Source of the DNA: Daucus carota subsp. sativus
Taxonomy: Eukaryota > Streptophyta > Magnoliopsida > Apiales > Apiaceae
Direction of reading: 5' to 3'
DNA length: 64,000 nt
Assembly: GCF_001625215.2 (NCBI RefSeq)
Contig: NC_030382.2
Location: 36,008,610 to 36,072,609 of the forward strand
A model generated the notes under the pieces. The model saw only the letters and a list, made by a program, of their open reading frames with translations. It was not told where the DNA came from and searched no databases. Positions 12,201-23,335 of the stretch are shown here, piece after piece. Each line of letters begins with the position of its first letter. The stretch's first letter is position 1. The translations under genes were made by a program, and so were the position numbers.

Positions 12201-15200
12201 AGTACCAAAAGTGGATGACGAAATTGTTGGGATACGATTTTGAAATTCAATTCAAGGCCGGGGCAGCAAACAAGGTGGCAGACGCCTTGTCACGCAAAAC
12301 AATTGGAGATGTGGTTTTGAATACTCTGGTGACTAGTCAGGGGATTGATTGGAGCAAGTTGGAACAAGAAGTGGGAAATGACAAGGGCCTTCAGTTAATC
12401 AGGGCTGATCTGCAGTCGGGAACCCGAGAGCACAGCCATTTTAGTCTAATTAACCATCGACTGTTCTTTAAAGGCAAGTATGTGTTACCTCAGTCTTCGA
12501 GTTTTATTCCTGTTTTACTGCATGAGTATCATGATTCTGCTGTGGGGGGTCACATGGGGGAAGTTAAAACATATGCTTTGGTGGCGGGGGAATGGTACTG
12601 GAAGGGTATGAGGCAAGACATTTCAGACTATGTTCGACGTTGTGTCACTTGCCAGCAACAAAAACTTTCACAGCAGTGTCCTGCGGGGTTGTTACAACCC
12701 TTAAATATTCCTTCGATGGTTTAGGACGAAATCTCTATGGATTTCATTGAGGGACTGCCGTTATCAAAGGGCGTCAACACTATTTTGGTTGTGGTAGACC
12801 GGTTGACTAAGTACGCACATTTTATTGCGCTGCGTCACCCGTTTGATGCGTTTTCAGTGGCAAGGGTGATGGTGCAGGAGGTCATATGCCTTCATGGTTT
12901 TCCCAGCTCTATTGTGTCGGATAGAGACCGCATTTTTCTCAGTACCTTTTGGAAGGAGATGTTCAGGTTGCAAGGGACTGAGTTGAAGAGAAGCACGGCA
13001 TACCATCCTCAAACGGATGGACAAACCGAAATAGTTAATAAGCGACTGGAAACTTATTTACGTTGTTTCATTGGGGGTAAGCCGAAATCGTGGGCTGAGT
13101 GGCTACCATGGGCGGAGTTTTCGTATAATGCTACTCCTCATTCGTCCACTAAGATGAGTCCATTCAAGGCTTTGTATGGTCGAGAGCCGCCATCCATAGT
13201 TAAATTTGATAAAGGCAGCACAGTTGTGGGTAGTTTGGATGACATGTTAAGTGAGAGGGATGCTATTCTGGATGAACTACAGTTTAATTTGGTACAGGCC
13301 CAGAACAGAATGAAACAAGCAGCTGATGCACATCGGAGAGATGAGACTTTTGAGGTTGGCGATTATGTGTATCTTAAGTTGCAGCCATACAGGCAACAGT
13401 CCCTTGCTCGACGACCGTTTGATAAGCTGGCAGCCAGATTCTATGGGCCTTTCCAGGTGTTGCAAAAGATAGGAAAGTTGGCGTATAAATTGGATCTGCC
13501 AGAAACCAGTAGGGTGCACCCAGTGTTCCATGTGTCACAGTTGAAGCGTTCAGTAGGATCCCTACCAGTGTCAGCAACGATTCCTGCTCAGTTGACAGCG
13601 GACATGGAGTTGAGGGTTGACCCTGAAAAAGTGTTGGAAGTGAGGCAGAAGCAAGAGGGAAAACAAGCAAGTATGGAGGTTTTAGTCCAGTGGAAGGGTC
13701 TGCCAGTTTTTGAGGCAACGTGGGAGGTAGCTAGCATCTTGGACCACCAATTTCCGTCTTTTCACCTTGAGGACAAGGTGTCTTTGGGGAGCGGGTAATG
13801 TGATGCACAGCAATACAAGAAAGGAGCCGTTAGCGTATTCCAGGAAACACAAGCAGACAAAAAGGTAAAATGGTCTTCTGAAGGTTGAAGGGCCTTTTAG
13901 TAAATGAAGCAGGAAGCACATAAGATGGGGGGAAGTATGAGCAATGAGGGTTATCAATTGAGTATTCTGTTTTGTATTACTTGTTAGGGAGTGTATTGGC
14001 CACTCGAATGTCCAGATTATCGTTGTTGCTGTGATTCCTAAACTATTTTCTATATAATTCTAGTACTGGTGCTTGTTCATTTCTGCAATTTTTTAAGTAA
14101 TACATTACAGTTAGTAGTTTTATAATAGTTGATCTACACACGTAAAAATGAAGAAGTGGGACTCAGCTTTTATTGCATTATGTTTTTGAATATGTATCAT
14201 ATTAGAATTATAATTGACGTAAGTGTTTATTTGTATGGAGGGATTAATATTGTTTGTAATATAATATTGGTTTGAAATCTTATTTTTCAGAAATATTCGG
14301 TGCAGATAATAAATAGATGGCATAATATATTACTTTCTAGTTATTTTAATTTAAAATATGTAGATTTATAGAGATATATAATATTTATTTAAAATAATTT
14401 TGTGATGTTAGGTTTTTTATGTTTTAGAAATAATATTAGGAGGCAAAAATAATTAGAGAAATTGATGTTTATTAGAAAAAGGAATTGTATAAGAGATAAG
14501 GAAGTAATAGTTAGCCAAGTGGAATGAAACATATAATCTGATGAGGAAACGAATGATTTGAATTAAAGATATATCTTTTTTCTTTTTCGGATACAGGTTC
14601 TTATATATGTAGATTATGATTTAAAGCAACATATTTTTTGTAGTACTAAGTACCATGCAACCAACAAATCCACCTTATATATAAGAGTATAATATGATGG
14701 GCATTAGTACAGTATATGAACATCTATTCCTCAGTATCACATATGAAAAAGAATATCCGTGGGCGTTCTTGTTGTATAAAACCTGTCAATTATATTTGGC
14801 ACACTAAAATGAAAATGTTTGTTTGCTCCTAATACATTATGGAACTCCATTCCTCTATCTATTCTTTTTCTCTGATAGCTATAATATATATTTGACAAAA
14901 TTTAAAATAAATTATATATATCGCGTTTTGATTTTAATAAAAATTTCCAAATATTGATGCCACCCCTTTGTTTTAAGTGGAGCCCCCTTTCTACTAATAA
15001 AGATAGTTTACTCACTTATACATATGTAACACTTACGAGTCTGAACAATTTTCTAGGAGGTTGCCTAATTTCACTGCATATCTGACCCATCAATTTCTAC
15101 TTACAATTCTAACTTCCCTCCCTTATATTTGTTATCATTTATCGCTTGTTTATTAGGTTTCTCTTCCCAGCTTTGGGTGGTTTATTATTTGGCTATGACA

Positions 15201-17805
15201 TTGGTGCAACCTCTGGTGCTACCATCTCATTGCTGGTACATTTCTAGTCTATTTACATGATGTTCAACTATTTAAGAGGCTTTTATATTAACCAAATTTG
15301 TGATCATTTGGGAAGGATTCTTTCTGGAACTAACTACTCTTTGAATAATTGATAGTCACCTGAGCTCAGTGGCACCACTTGGTTCAATCTTACATCCATC
15401 GAGCTTGGTCTTGTGGTATATGCTTTCTGCTAAATTTTCCTCAGTACTTGTGTTCCAATACATATGGTAAATTTATAATTTTCTGTGGTAATTAACTTCA
15501 CTACCTAAATGTAGGTCAGTGGTTCTCTCTATGGAGCTCTACTTGGTTCCATCCTCGTCTACCCAATTGCAGATTTCATTGGTTAATCTCACCCCAATGT
15601 TATATTATCCTGTATAAGAAGGACGGTTTTGCAGTATGCCACTTACCTTCTTGTTTTATTTTCATTTGTTTAAATACTTCATGAAGGGAGGAGGGGTGAG
15701 CTTCTTATAGCAGCATTCTTATACCTACTGGGTGGTTCAGTAACAGCCTATGCTCCAGGTCTTTCTGTTTTGTTAATAGGCCGTCTACTCTACGGCCTTG
15801 GTATAGGTCTGGTAAGCTAATTTGGAACTGTAGTCTGATTTTTTTGTTATGCTTTGTTCACCCCGAATTTGTAAGCACCTTCAGATTTGTTTAATTAACA
15901 GGCCATGCATGGGGCTCCCCTCTACATAGCAGAAACTTGTCCATCTCAAATCCGTGGCACTCTGATCTCATTAAAGGAAGTCTTTATAGTGTTTGGCATT
16001 CTGGTATGATATATTAAACTTCTTAGGATCGGGTATACATATCACTTTAAAAAGTCAAGATGGGACGGGTAATTGATATCTTTTGCAGTTGGGATATTTT
16101 GTAGGTAGCACCCAGATTAATGCAGTTGGAGGATGGCGTTACATGTTTGGATTTAGTGCTCCAGTAGCAGTAATTATGGGATTGGGCATATGGAGTCTCC
16201 CACCTTCACCACGTTGGTTACTTCTTAGGGCAGTTCAAGGTGTAGGCTCCCTAGAAGAGTACAAGAAGAAGGCTATACTTGCTTTGAGCAGACTTAGAGG
16301 CAGACCTGCTGCTGATAGTGTTTCTGAAAAACAGATTGATGAAACACTTATTTCATTGAAAACGCAATATAATAGTCAAGAATCTGAGGGAAATTTCTTA
16401 GAGGTAATTCAAGGGCCAAGTTTGAAAGCATTTATAATTGGTGGAGGATTAGTCCTTTTTCAACAGGTAATATTTGATTCATTTCTGCTATTGACTTCTG
16501 TATCTATCTGTTTCCTTTTATGGTTGTTAATGTGAGGATCATTGACACACTATGTAAAGTTTTTCTATTTTAAATTTGAGCTTCCACTTGATTGTGACAG
16601 ATAACTGGGCAACCGAGTGTTCTGTATTATGCAGGCTCTATCCTTCAGGTATATAATGTTTGATAGGAAATTTCTGACTTGCATACTTTATCAGTTTTCT
16701 TTACAAATTTAGTGTTCTTTTTTATATTCATTCCCCAACTTTTTGAAGACTGCTGGATTCTCTGCGGCTTCGGATGCAGCGCGAGTTTCAGTCATTATTG
16801 GTGTCTTCAAGGTATGTGCTATCAATATGATCTCAAAAGTGGACATATAATTTCATGCTACATACCAGTCAGTTCATATATGAAGTTGATGGTATTTATG
16901 CTTTCCAGGCATCACAAGTGCTTTTGTGTATCATGCATTATCCTAATAATTTTCTATATATTTTCGCAGTTATTGATGACAGGAATAGCTGTACTAAAAG
17001 TTGATGATCTTGGTAGAAAACCTCTTCTGATTGGAGGTGTCAGCGGAATTGTATGTGTCTACCCCCATTTAAGCTCCTAGTACCGTATGGATCTCCATTT
17101 CTTATGTTGGTGCACACTTCATGTTAAATGTCTTGATTTTTTTTTGGTGCACCATAGGCTATTTCTCTAGTTCTCCTTTCGGCTTATTTTAAGTTTCTTG
17201 GAGGATACCCTGCTGTAGCTGTTATTGCGCTGCTTCTATATGTTGGCTGCTACCAGGTATCTGCTATCTGTGTCTTTACATGACTTGCGTACTAAAAAGA
17301 TGTTGATGGCAGAGTTCTCATTGAAATCAATGCAAAACAAACAAGAAGGATTATACTATAAACTAAAAAAACTTATTACTGGTTTACCTCACATTTCTTC
17401 ACCAATGATCTATAGTTCTTTTCCTCTTTGCTCTGAAATGATAAATGCATTTGCAGATATCTTTTGGTCCAATTAGTTGGCTTATGGTATCAGAAATATT
17501 CCCACTTCGAACACGAGGAAAAGGAATTAGTCTAGCAGTACTCACAAACTTTGGTTCAAACGCCATTGTAACCTTTGCTTTTTCACCACTAAAGGTATGT
17601 AGCGTAATTCTGTATACCATCAATAGCCAATTCTTATAAGTTTAATAATCTTGCCATTTCTGTTATGCAGGAACTTCTTGGTGCGGAAAACCTTTTCATA
17701 CTTTTTGCAGTAATCGCTCTGATATCACTGGCGTTTGTAGTGATATATGTCCCAGAAACAAAAGGTCTGAGCTTGGAAGAAATCGAAACCAAAATCTTGA
17801 AGTAA
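6283..17805 (+). CDS. Plastid sugar/H+ symporter (D-xylose-proton symporter-like 3 type)
   Basis: Fourteen exons join into 550 codons plus stop: 6283-6465, 6545-6639, 15157-15235, 15356-15415, 15515-15581, 15687-15811, 15902-16003, 16089-16466, 16601-16648, 16749-16811, 16970-17050, 17158-17256, 17457-17594 and 17671-17805. All borders are GT..AG and frames match. The first ~75 residues are Ser/Lys-rich and poor in acidic residues, like a chloroplast transit peptide. The rest is a 12-helix MFS sugar porter with [14 protein letters not shown] near residue 100, a GRR signature near 162, PPSPRWLL near 276 and PETKG near 534. It closely resembles Arabidopsis At5g59250, annotated as a chloroplast-envelope sugar symporter; substrate is not proven. 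Intron 2 is 8.5 kb because a Ty3/gypsy element sits in it in the sense direction; the other introns are short. Confidence 0.93.
6640..9011 (+). other. Intron 2 of the sugar transporter, left of the retrotransposon
   Basis: Non-coding intron sequence. The reading frames here are short and unlike known proteins, and none has splice sites that would extend the transporter, whose exon 2 joins exon 3 in frame. Confidence 0.7.
9012..9322 (+). repeat. 5' LTR of the chromovirus
   Basis: 311-bp LTR with TG..CA ends, nearly identical to 13799-14109. The preceding GTTAG is the left target-site copy. A TATA-like CTATATAATTC lies near 9264-9274. Confidence 0.96.
9325..9336 (+). other. Primer binding site (initiator Met-tRNA)
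   Basis: TGGTATCAGAGC, two bases after the LTR, matches the complement of the 3' end of plant initiator methionine tRNA, the usual primer for this class. Confidence 0.9.
9349..12724 (+). pseudogene. Chromovirus gag-pol, N-terminal part (frame break, premature stop)
   Basis: The first ~60 codons (from 9349) have the coiled-coil start usual in plant gag but lie in a different frame from the main reading frame, which is open from about 9524 and has its first ATG at 9557, so an indel near 9520-9540 breaks gag. The main frame encodes gag, a CCHC zinc knuckle ([12 protein letters not shown], about residue 236 from 9557), an aspartic protease in which the usual D-S/T-G is DPG (about 313), reverse transcriptase with FFDD (about 657), RNase H starting at ETDASG (about 798), and the zinc-binding HH-CC part of integrase (about 988-1035). 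It ends at a TAG (12722-12724) in integrase where related elements keep Trp. Confidence 0.93.
12725..13798 (+). pseudogene. Chromovirus integrase core and chromodomain (downstream of the stop)
   Basis: The reading frame continues without shift after the TAG at 12722-12724; the first ATG, at 12737, is not a natural start. It holds the integrase catalytic core (Asp in MDFIEGLP, Asp in VSDRDRIF, Glu in [10 protein letters not shown]), the C-terminal GPFQV region, and a chromodomain-like tail with [13 protein letters not shown] and LEDKV. The stop TAA (13796-13798) abuts the right LTR. The chromodomain places the element among chromoviruses; I cannot fix the clade (Tekay, Reina, CRM, Galadriel). 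Confidence 0.93.
13799..14109 (+). repeat. 3' LTR of the chromovirus
   Basis: 311-bp partner of the 5' LTR, with six substitutions between them. It is followed by the target-site copy GTTAG at 14110-14114. Confidence 0.96.
14115..15156 (+). other. Intron 2 of the sugar transporter, right of the retrotransposon
   Basis: AT-rich intron sequence ending in the exon-3 acceptor (TATTAG before 15157). No gene seen. Confidence 0.7.
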
Positions 17806-18660
17806 GGCTTTTCAAACAGAGCCATGAATAACCTCACTGACTTCCAGTCATTCAATATTTCATTAAACAGAAGACTTCAATTCAATACCGATTTTCATCT
17901 AAGCCTAATCTACATTGTACATGTAATCCTGGAAATTCACGAATAAATCTCTGTTGTATTTGCGGTGCTCCCAGTCTTACTTTTCTTCTCTTCCACATAC
18001 TCCTATTCCATGGCACTTGTATGAAATTACAGTTTTATATCCAGTATATAGTTACGAGCAATTGTATCGATTTCCATATATCGCGGAATCAAGATTACTG
18101 TACATGTTATTCAGATATCATTTTGTCATCAAGGACAGAGGAGTGTTTTCATGTCATATTTATCGCGAAATCAAGGTTACTGTACATGTTATGAAGGTTT
18201 CATTATGTTGTAACAAAGGCATCGAGAACACAGGAGCGTTCTGTTATTTTGCAATGTTGCAGAAGAATATTATCTTCAATGATCTTGAATGGGTGGATAA
18301 GCACTTCAGATATAAGTTCTGTAGCAGACACCTTTGTCAGTAGTACTTGTAATGATAAGCACAAAAAAGTTATAACCCCTACAAAAAGTATATTTACCCA
18401 ACAAATTTATAAAATAATACATAAAAGAAGTTTTATTACTGTGAAGTGAGTTAAAAGAATTATTTATTACATTGGGATACATTTTTATGCTATTTTTAAG
18501 ATTAATATTTATTATGACTAGGGTGTGTTTGTCACATTGTCACTATAGAAACTGCATTATTTAACTTAGAATTTTTTTCCCTTCATTATCTTGTTTTGAA
18601 AATTATATATTACAAGAATAAGACTGTTCTGTATTAATTGTAAGGAGGAGGCTAAGATTT
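17806..18660. other. 3' flank of the transporter with a duplicated ~80-bp segment
   Basis: Two diverged direct copies lie at about 18078-18147 and 18161-18242. Each starts TATCGCG(G/A)AATCAAG(A/G)TTACTG, continues TACATGTTAT and ends with an (A/C)AGGAG(T/C)GTT motif. This duplication explains the 129-codon reading frame at 17954-18343, which resembles no protein I know. The remainder is AT-rich. Confidence 0.55.
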
Positions 18661-18673
18661 GCTGAGAGAGTGC

Positions 18674-18831
18674 CACGTGTGGCTCAGCCAATCCCCATTG
18701 TGTGGCCTTAGAGGATCTGGCAAAGCAGTCCACATAATCTCTAGCTCTAAAGATTAAACAACAATGGCACACAACACACCTTTATATATATGTATTTTAT
18801 TAGCTTCAACGCCTCATATTTGCTATATAAA
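18674..18831 (+). promoter_or_regulatory. Rubisco activase promoter: G-box, CCAAT, TATA
   Basis: A perfect G-box CACGTG lies at 18674-18679 within GCCACGTGTGGC. A CCAAT box lies at 18688-18692 and a TATA box (TATATAAA) at 18824-18831, 63 bp before the ATG. G-boxes upstream of photosynthesis genes are bound by bZIP/bHLH light-signalling factors in other plants; that role here is inferred. Confidence 0.65.
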
Positions 18832-18893
18832 CAGTTGGTTTGAGCTCAACTGATACTACTAAAGAAGACCCTCCAGCCTCTTAAGTTTCTTCC

Positions 18894-21800
18894 ATGGCTT
18901 CCACCATTTCCCATGTTGGAGCTGTCAGCCATAAAATGGTACACTCATTTCCTCATTTTTTAACTACCCTTTTGCTTCTTTTCATATATTCTTGGATTAT
19001 GTATGTGCATGATCTGAAATTCTACTGAATTCTTGTGATAGTAAATAGACTAGGTGTATCCCTCTTGAAGAGTAGGTACTATTCATAAAGTTGATTAGGT
19101 TTAAGGTTAACCATTTAGTCTAGTTTTACACTAGAATAAGTTAATCTGATATATACTTGTTTCCTTAAATGATACCATGTACACCAGTTTTTAGCTTATT
19201 TAAGGGGGCTGTGATCCCATATTTTCGACTAAAGAAGTGTGCATGGGGTAACTTGAAGGATCGATTGTGGGTTCAAATATATAGTCTGTGCTTTTAGTGT
19301 AAAATTATAGAAGTTAATCATATGTCTAGTTTTGTCCATGGAAACAACAAGAATTTTTGGAAATGTAATGATTCTGAATCGTATATACGTAGTTTTCTTG
19401 ATTAGTCATGTTCTGCGGTGTTACCAAACAGTAATATATCCTCTGTTGAAATGTTGGGTACAGACACTTGATATACAAATTTTAAGTAGGTGAAATTTTC
19501 AGTGGAGCATTTGTTAGTGTGATTAATTAAAGAAAATTAATATAGTTTATTTACTTTTGATGCAGTTGAGCTTGAACAGCTCTAGTGCTGGAGGTTCAGC
19601 CCCAAGCTCAGCCTTTTACGGCAGCAGTTTAAAGAAGTTGAACTCAAGAGTCACTCACCCAAAGAACAGTGACTCTAAAACCTTTAGGATTGCAGCTGAG
19701 GAGAAGAAAAAGGGGGACAGGTGGGCAGGACTTGGCACCGACATTTCTGATGACCAACAAGACATCACAAGAGGAAAGGGACTGGTTGACTCCCTTTTCC
19801 AAGCTCCATCCGGTGCAGGAACTCATGATCCTATTATGAGTTCATATGAATACCTTAGCACCGCACAGAAGACGTAAGAAGCTTGCTAATAGGAAAAAAG
19901 TACCAGATTTCTTGGTTTTTATAGAAATTTAAATACTCACTTGCACACACCTCCACTGAAGCTTGAACCCTCGACCTCTTGCAGATCAAATTTCTTGTTC
20001 ATAAATTGGTTGTCACGCTTGGAATCTATTTTTGATATGATGTTTTTCTTTCAGATATAACCTGGATAACAATATGGACGGATTCTACATCGCTCCAGCA
20101 TTCATGGACAAGCTTGTTGTTCACCTTAGCAAAAATTTCATGACCCTGCCTAACATCAAGGTACCAGCTTAATTTCACATCTTTGTAGAATTATTGAAAT
20201 TGGTTTAAAACGATATTTTAGCTTCCTTCGAAGTTATATAAGTTGGCTTTTTAAGACGAGCCTGAGCTTCAGCAAAACAGGTCGAGTCTGACCTACTTAA
20301 GGAGCAAATTTCTTTGAGAACTTCTGTTATAAGCTTAAGCTTCAACTAGTGAGTCAGGTCGAGTCCTTGCGAGTTGGCGGAAGTTAAACTTTGTTTGCAT
20401 TATAGTGAAAGGAGCTGAGCTTAAGTGCAATATCTAAATTAATAGTTCAGCCACAATTTATAAATAGAACACAATTTCTTGTGCAATTTTGGCATGATAA
20501 AAGTTCAAGTTGAGTTAAACCGAACATAAAAGAGTTACAGGTTTAGGCCTTTCTATGGTCAGTCTTCTTAATATTTATACGTTTACATGGCAGGTTCCTC
20601 TTATTCTTGGTGTTTGGGGAGGAAAAGGTCAAGGAAAATCATTCCAGTGTGAGCTTGTCTTCGCCAAGATGGGGATCACGTGAGTGGATTAGAATCTTGT
20701 TTTCCTATCCATAATACTTATAATAATTGTGACGGTCATTAAGTACAATTTTCTGAATAAATTTCAGCCCAATTATGATGAGTGCTGGAGAGTTGGAAAG
20801 TGGAAATGCAGGAGAACCTGCAAAATTGATCCGACAAAGATACCGTGAAGCATCTGATATCATCATGAAGAAAGGAAAGATGTCCTGCCTATTTATCAAT
20901 GATTTAGATGCCGGAGCTGGTAGAATGGGTGGAACCACCCAATATACTGTCAATAACCAGATGGTTAACGCCACACTTATGAATATCGCTGATAACCCCA
21001 CCAATGTCCAGCTTCCTGGTATGTACAACAAGGAGGAAAACATGCGTGTACCAATCATAGTCACTGGAAACGATTTCTCAACACTGTATGCGCCTCTTAT
21101 CCGTGATGGTCGTATGGAGAAATTTTACTGGGCTCCAACTAGAGAGGACCGAATCGGTGTTTGCATTGGAATTTTCAGGACCGACAATATTGCAAATGAG
21201 GATGTTGTCAAGATTGTTGACACCTTTCCTGGTCAATCTATTGGTAAGGAAAAGTATGATATAATTTGCAAAGGATTAAAAATTAAACACAGGTTTGTGA
21301 TTAACTTATTTATGGCATGATGCAGATTTCTTTGGTGCTCTTAGAGCCCGAGTATACGATGATGAAGTGAGGAAGTGGATTTCAGGGATTGGAATTGAAG
21401 GTATTGGAAAGAAGCTTGTTAACTCAAAAGATGGACCCCCAACTTTTGAGCAACCCAAAATGACTGTCGAGAAACTTCTCGAGTATGGCCATATGCTTGT
21501 CCAGGAACAGGACAATGTTAAGAGAGTCCAATTGGCTGAGAAATATTTGAATGAAGCTTCTCTTGGATCAGCAAACGAGGACTCCATCAAACGAGGAGAA
21601 TTTTATGGTTCGATACCTTCATTTTTATCCGACATTTCAAAGGGTTTCTAATCTAGTATGATGTGTAATTCACTGCCTAATGCTCCCTCTTTTTAAGAAA
21701 ACAAAGATACATTTTTCTTTTCAAGATGCTTAAAACTTTCCTAATGAGTCGAAAACTACACAGTTTAAATATATGATATTTTGTGCTTGAAACTACATCT

Positions 21801-22037
21801 CTAACTAATGTCGCAATTTTTCAAGAAACATGTACATTTTCATTTATCTTTTCCTTTTCATATTTTCGATATCATTTTTTTTTTCTGGGTACAGGCGCGG
21901 CAAAATGATTTTTTATGGATACAGGAAAGGCAGCACAACAAGTTGGTGTTCCCATTCCTGAAGGTTGCACAGATCGGACCGCAGCAAACTTTGATCCAGC
22001 AGCTAGGAGTGACAATGGTACCTGCCTGTATGAATAG
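18894..22037 (+). CDS. RCA: Rubisco activase, long (alpha-type) form
   Basis: Seven exons encode 471 residues: 18894-18938, 19566-19873, 20055-20160, 20594-20679, 20768-21243, 21326-21607 and 21925-22037, all GT..AG and frame-consistent. A Ser-rich plastid transit peptide is followed by the activase N-domain ([20 protein letters not shown]), the AAA+ module with Walker A GGKGQGKS (about 162-169) and Walker B LFINDLD (about 223-229), then the C-domain. The enzyme uses ATP to strip inhibitory sugar phosphates from Rubisco in the stroma. The last exon adds the C-terminal extension with two cysteines (EGCTD and GTCLYE) that in alpha isoforms are thioredoxin-f-sensitive. The protein stops at LYE, slightly shorter than the usual aromatic end, with a second stop just after. 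An upstream competing acceptor could give a short form. Confidence 0.97.
21893..21924 (+). promoter_or_regulatory. Alternative 3' splice sites before the last activase exon
   Basis: Two acceptors lie 30 bp apart: TACAG ending 21894 (after a strong T-rich tract) and TACAG ending 21924. The downstream one gives the long form. The upstream one adds 30 bases in the same frame but meets TGA after Gly-Ala-Ala-Lys, predicting a form of about 438 residues without the cysteine extension. Retaining the intron would instead end the protein at the TAA at 21649-21651. Confidence 0.55.
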
Positions 22038-22990
22038 TAGGTTTGCTATATCTTGTTAGGACATGTCTTTCACAATTATGAACAAATTCTATGTTGTAAC
22101 TCTGTGTACTGAATCTTTGTTTGGGCTTGATCTTTATGTTTTTCGCATAATCTCCCAATAAATAATCTATAATTCTCTTTTACCCAAGTTTTCCAGTTAA
22201 TGTAGTATTCTGATCTTGAATCATTTCTTAAGTCATTAATAAAGATAAAAATTAGATGATGATCTATAGTCATCTCTGTAAGTGCCGGGCTCAAGTTCTG
22301 AAGTTAAAATTGTGAAATTATTTAAGCATTGCCCTCTTATTCTGGGATCCTGGAAATTTCGGAAGTTGCAGCCTCAGTGTAGTTGAGTCTGCTCGGCAGA
22401 CTGAAGGGTAAGGGGGAAACAGAAGTACATATTATTAGCATAAGTACATATAATTGATGCTAGTATTCTGTTTTCTTAAGCCTTGCCACAAGGATTGAGA
22501 ATCGGAGAGCATGCATGTTTCTGCATATGCTCTAACGCTGTAGCGTGCACCAAGTGGTCTTCTATGCACAGCTATTCTCTTATCTTACAAGTGTAGTATA
22601 TTTAATTATTTATATACACTAGATATAGGATCTTCTCCATGACATGTTACAGAAATCATGTCAAATTACTATAACTTTGAATACTTTGAGAACTTATTAG
22701 TAATTAGTAATACTTTGTGACTTGCAATATATAGAAAATAAAGAGAAATAGTACTTGAATCAACCTTGGAATGGATAGTAGTCAGTTCTGCAAAGTCAAA
22801 CCGCACAATCAAAATATATGAAAATACATGCTCCATTTTTTTCATTTTAACTTTTTACATGTAATTTTATCATGATTAAAGAGGACACTTCACTCTTTAT
22901 TTTAAAATTTTCTTTTCCTGAATAAAATATAAATATAACTTCAATTCAGAAAAATAATTTATAATAGTTAGTGAAAGTATATTTTTTAAA
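22038..22990. other. 3' flank of Rubisco activase
   Basis: Probable 3' UTR followed by AT-rich intergenic DNA; AATAAA-like signals occur near 22158. No gene recognised. Confidence 0.5.
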
Positions 22991-22994
22991 TATC

Positions 22995-23335
22995 TTAAAT
23001 CATCTGGGATTCTTGAACCCCTTCACGCTCATGTCACGTCGAGGTATTGCAGAAGGAAAAACTGCAAAATCCGATCCAATTTATCATAATCGATTTGTTA
23101 ACATGTTTGTTAACCGTATTCTCAAACACGGAAAAAAATCATTGGCTTATCAAATTATCCATCAAGCCGTGAAAAAGATTCAACAAAAGACATAACCAAA
23201 TCCACTATTTGTTTTACATCAAGCAATACGTTGAGTAACTCCCGATACAGCAGTAAAAGCAAGACGTTGAGTAACTCCCGATACAGCAGTAAAAGCAAGA
23301 CGTTGAGGTGGATCAACTCATCAACTTCCCAAAAT
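22995..23335 (+). pseudogene. rps7: Nuclear copy of plastid rps7 (NUPT)
   Basis: From 23031 the frame reads [17 protein letters not shown] and continues with (F)[17 protein letters not shown], unmistakably the start of plastid ribosomal protein S7; about 35 bp upstream also look like the plastid rps7 leader. A codon usually Glu is TAA at 23193-23195, after about 54 codons. Downstream plastid-like sequence continues (CAAGCAATACGT, GTGGATCAACTCATCAA) but carries a tandem 36-bp duplication and then ends. This is a decayed insertion of plastid DNA in the nucleus, not a functional gene. Confidence 0.92.
23229..23308 (+). repeat. 36-bp tandem duplication inside the rps7 pseudogene
   Basis: Units 23229-23264 and 23265-23300 are identical (CGTTGAGTAACTCCCGATAC..), followed by the start of a third (CGTTGAGG). 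In intact plastid rps7 this segment occurs once, so it expanded after transfer to the nucleus. Confidence 0.85.

Larger units (their letters stand above)
9012..14109 (+). mobile_element. Ty3/gypsy chromovirus, nearly full length, in intron 2
   Basis: LTRs lie at 9012-9322 and 13799-14109. Each is 311 bp, begins TGTGATGCAC and ends ATACATTACA, and they differ at 6 positions (about 98% identity). The 5-bp target duplication GTTAG flanks it at 9007-9011 and 14110-14114. A primer binding site matching initiator Met-tRNA (TGGTATCAGAGC, 9325-9336) follows the left LTR, and a G-rich polypurine stretch precedes the right one. Domain order is gag, zinc knuckle, protease, reverse transcriptase, RNase H, integrase, chromodomain, which defines a chromovirus. 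The element is damaged by a frame break in gag and a stop in integrase, so it is unlikely to move on its own. It is transcribed in the same direction as the host gene. Confidence 0.96.

Noticed and set aside
12737..13798. Separate gene starting at the ATG at 12737
   Set aside because: It is the in-frame continuation of the retrotransposon pol after a nonsense codon, not an independent gene.
17954..18343. 129-codon frame downstream of the sugar transporter
   Set aside because: Built from a duplicated non-coding segment; no homology or start context.
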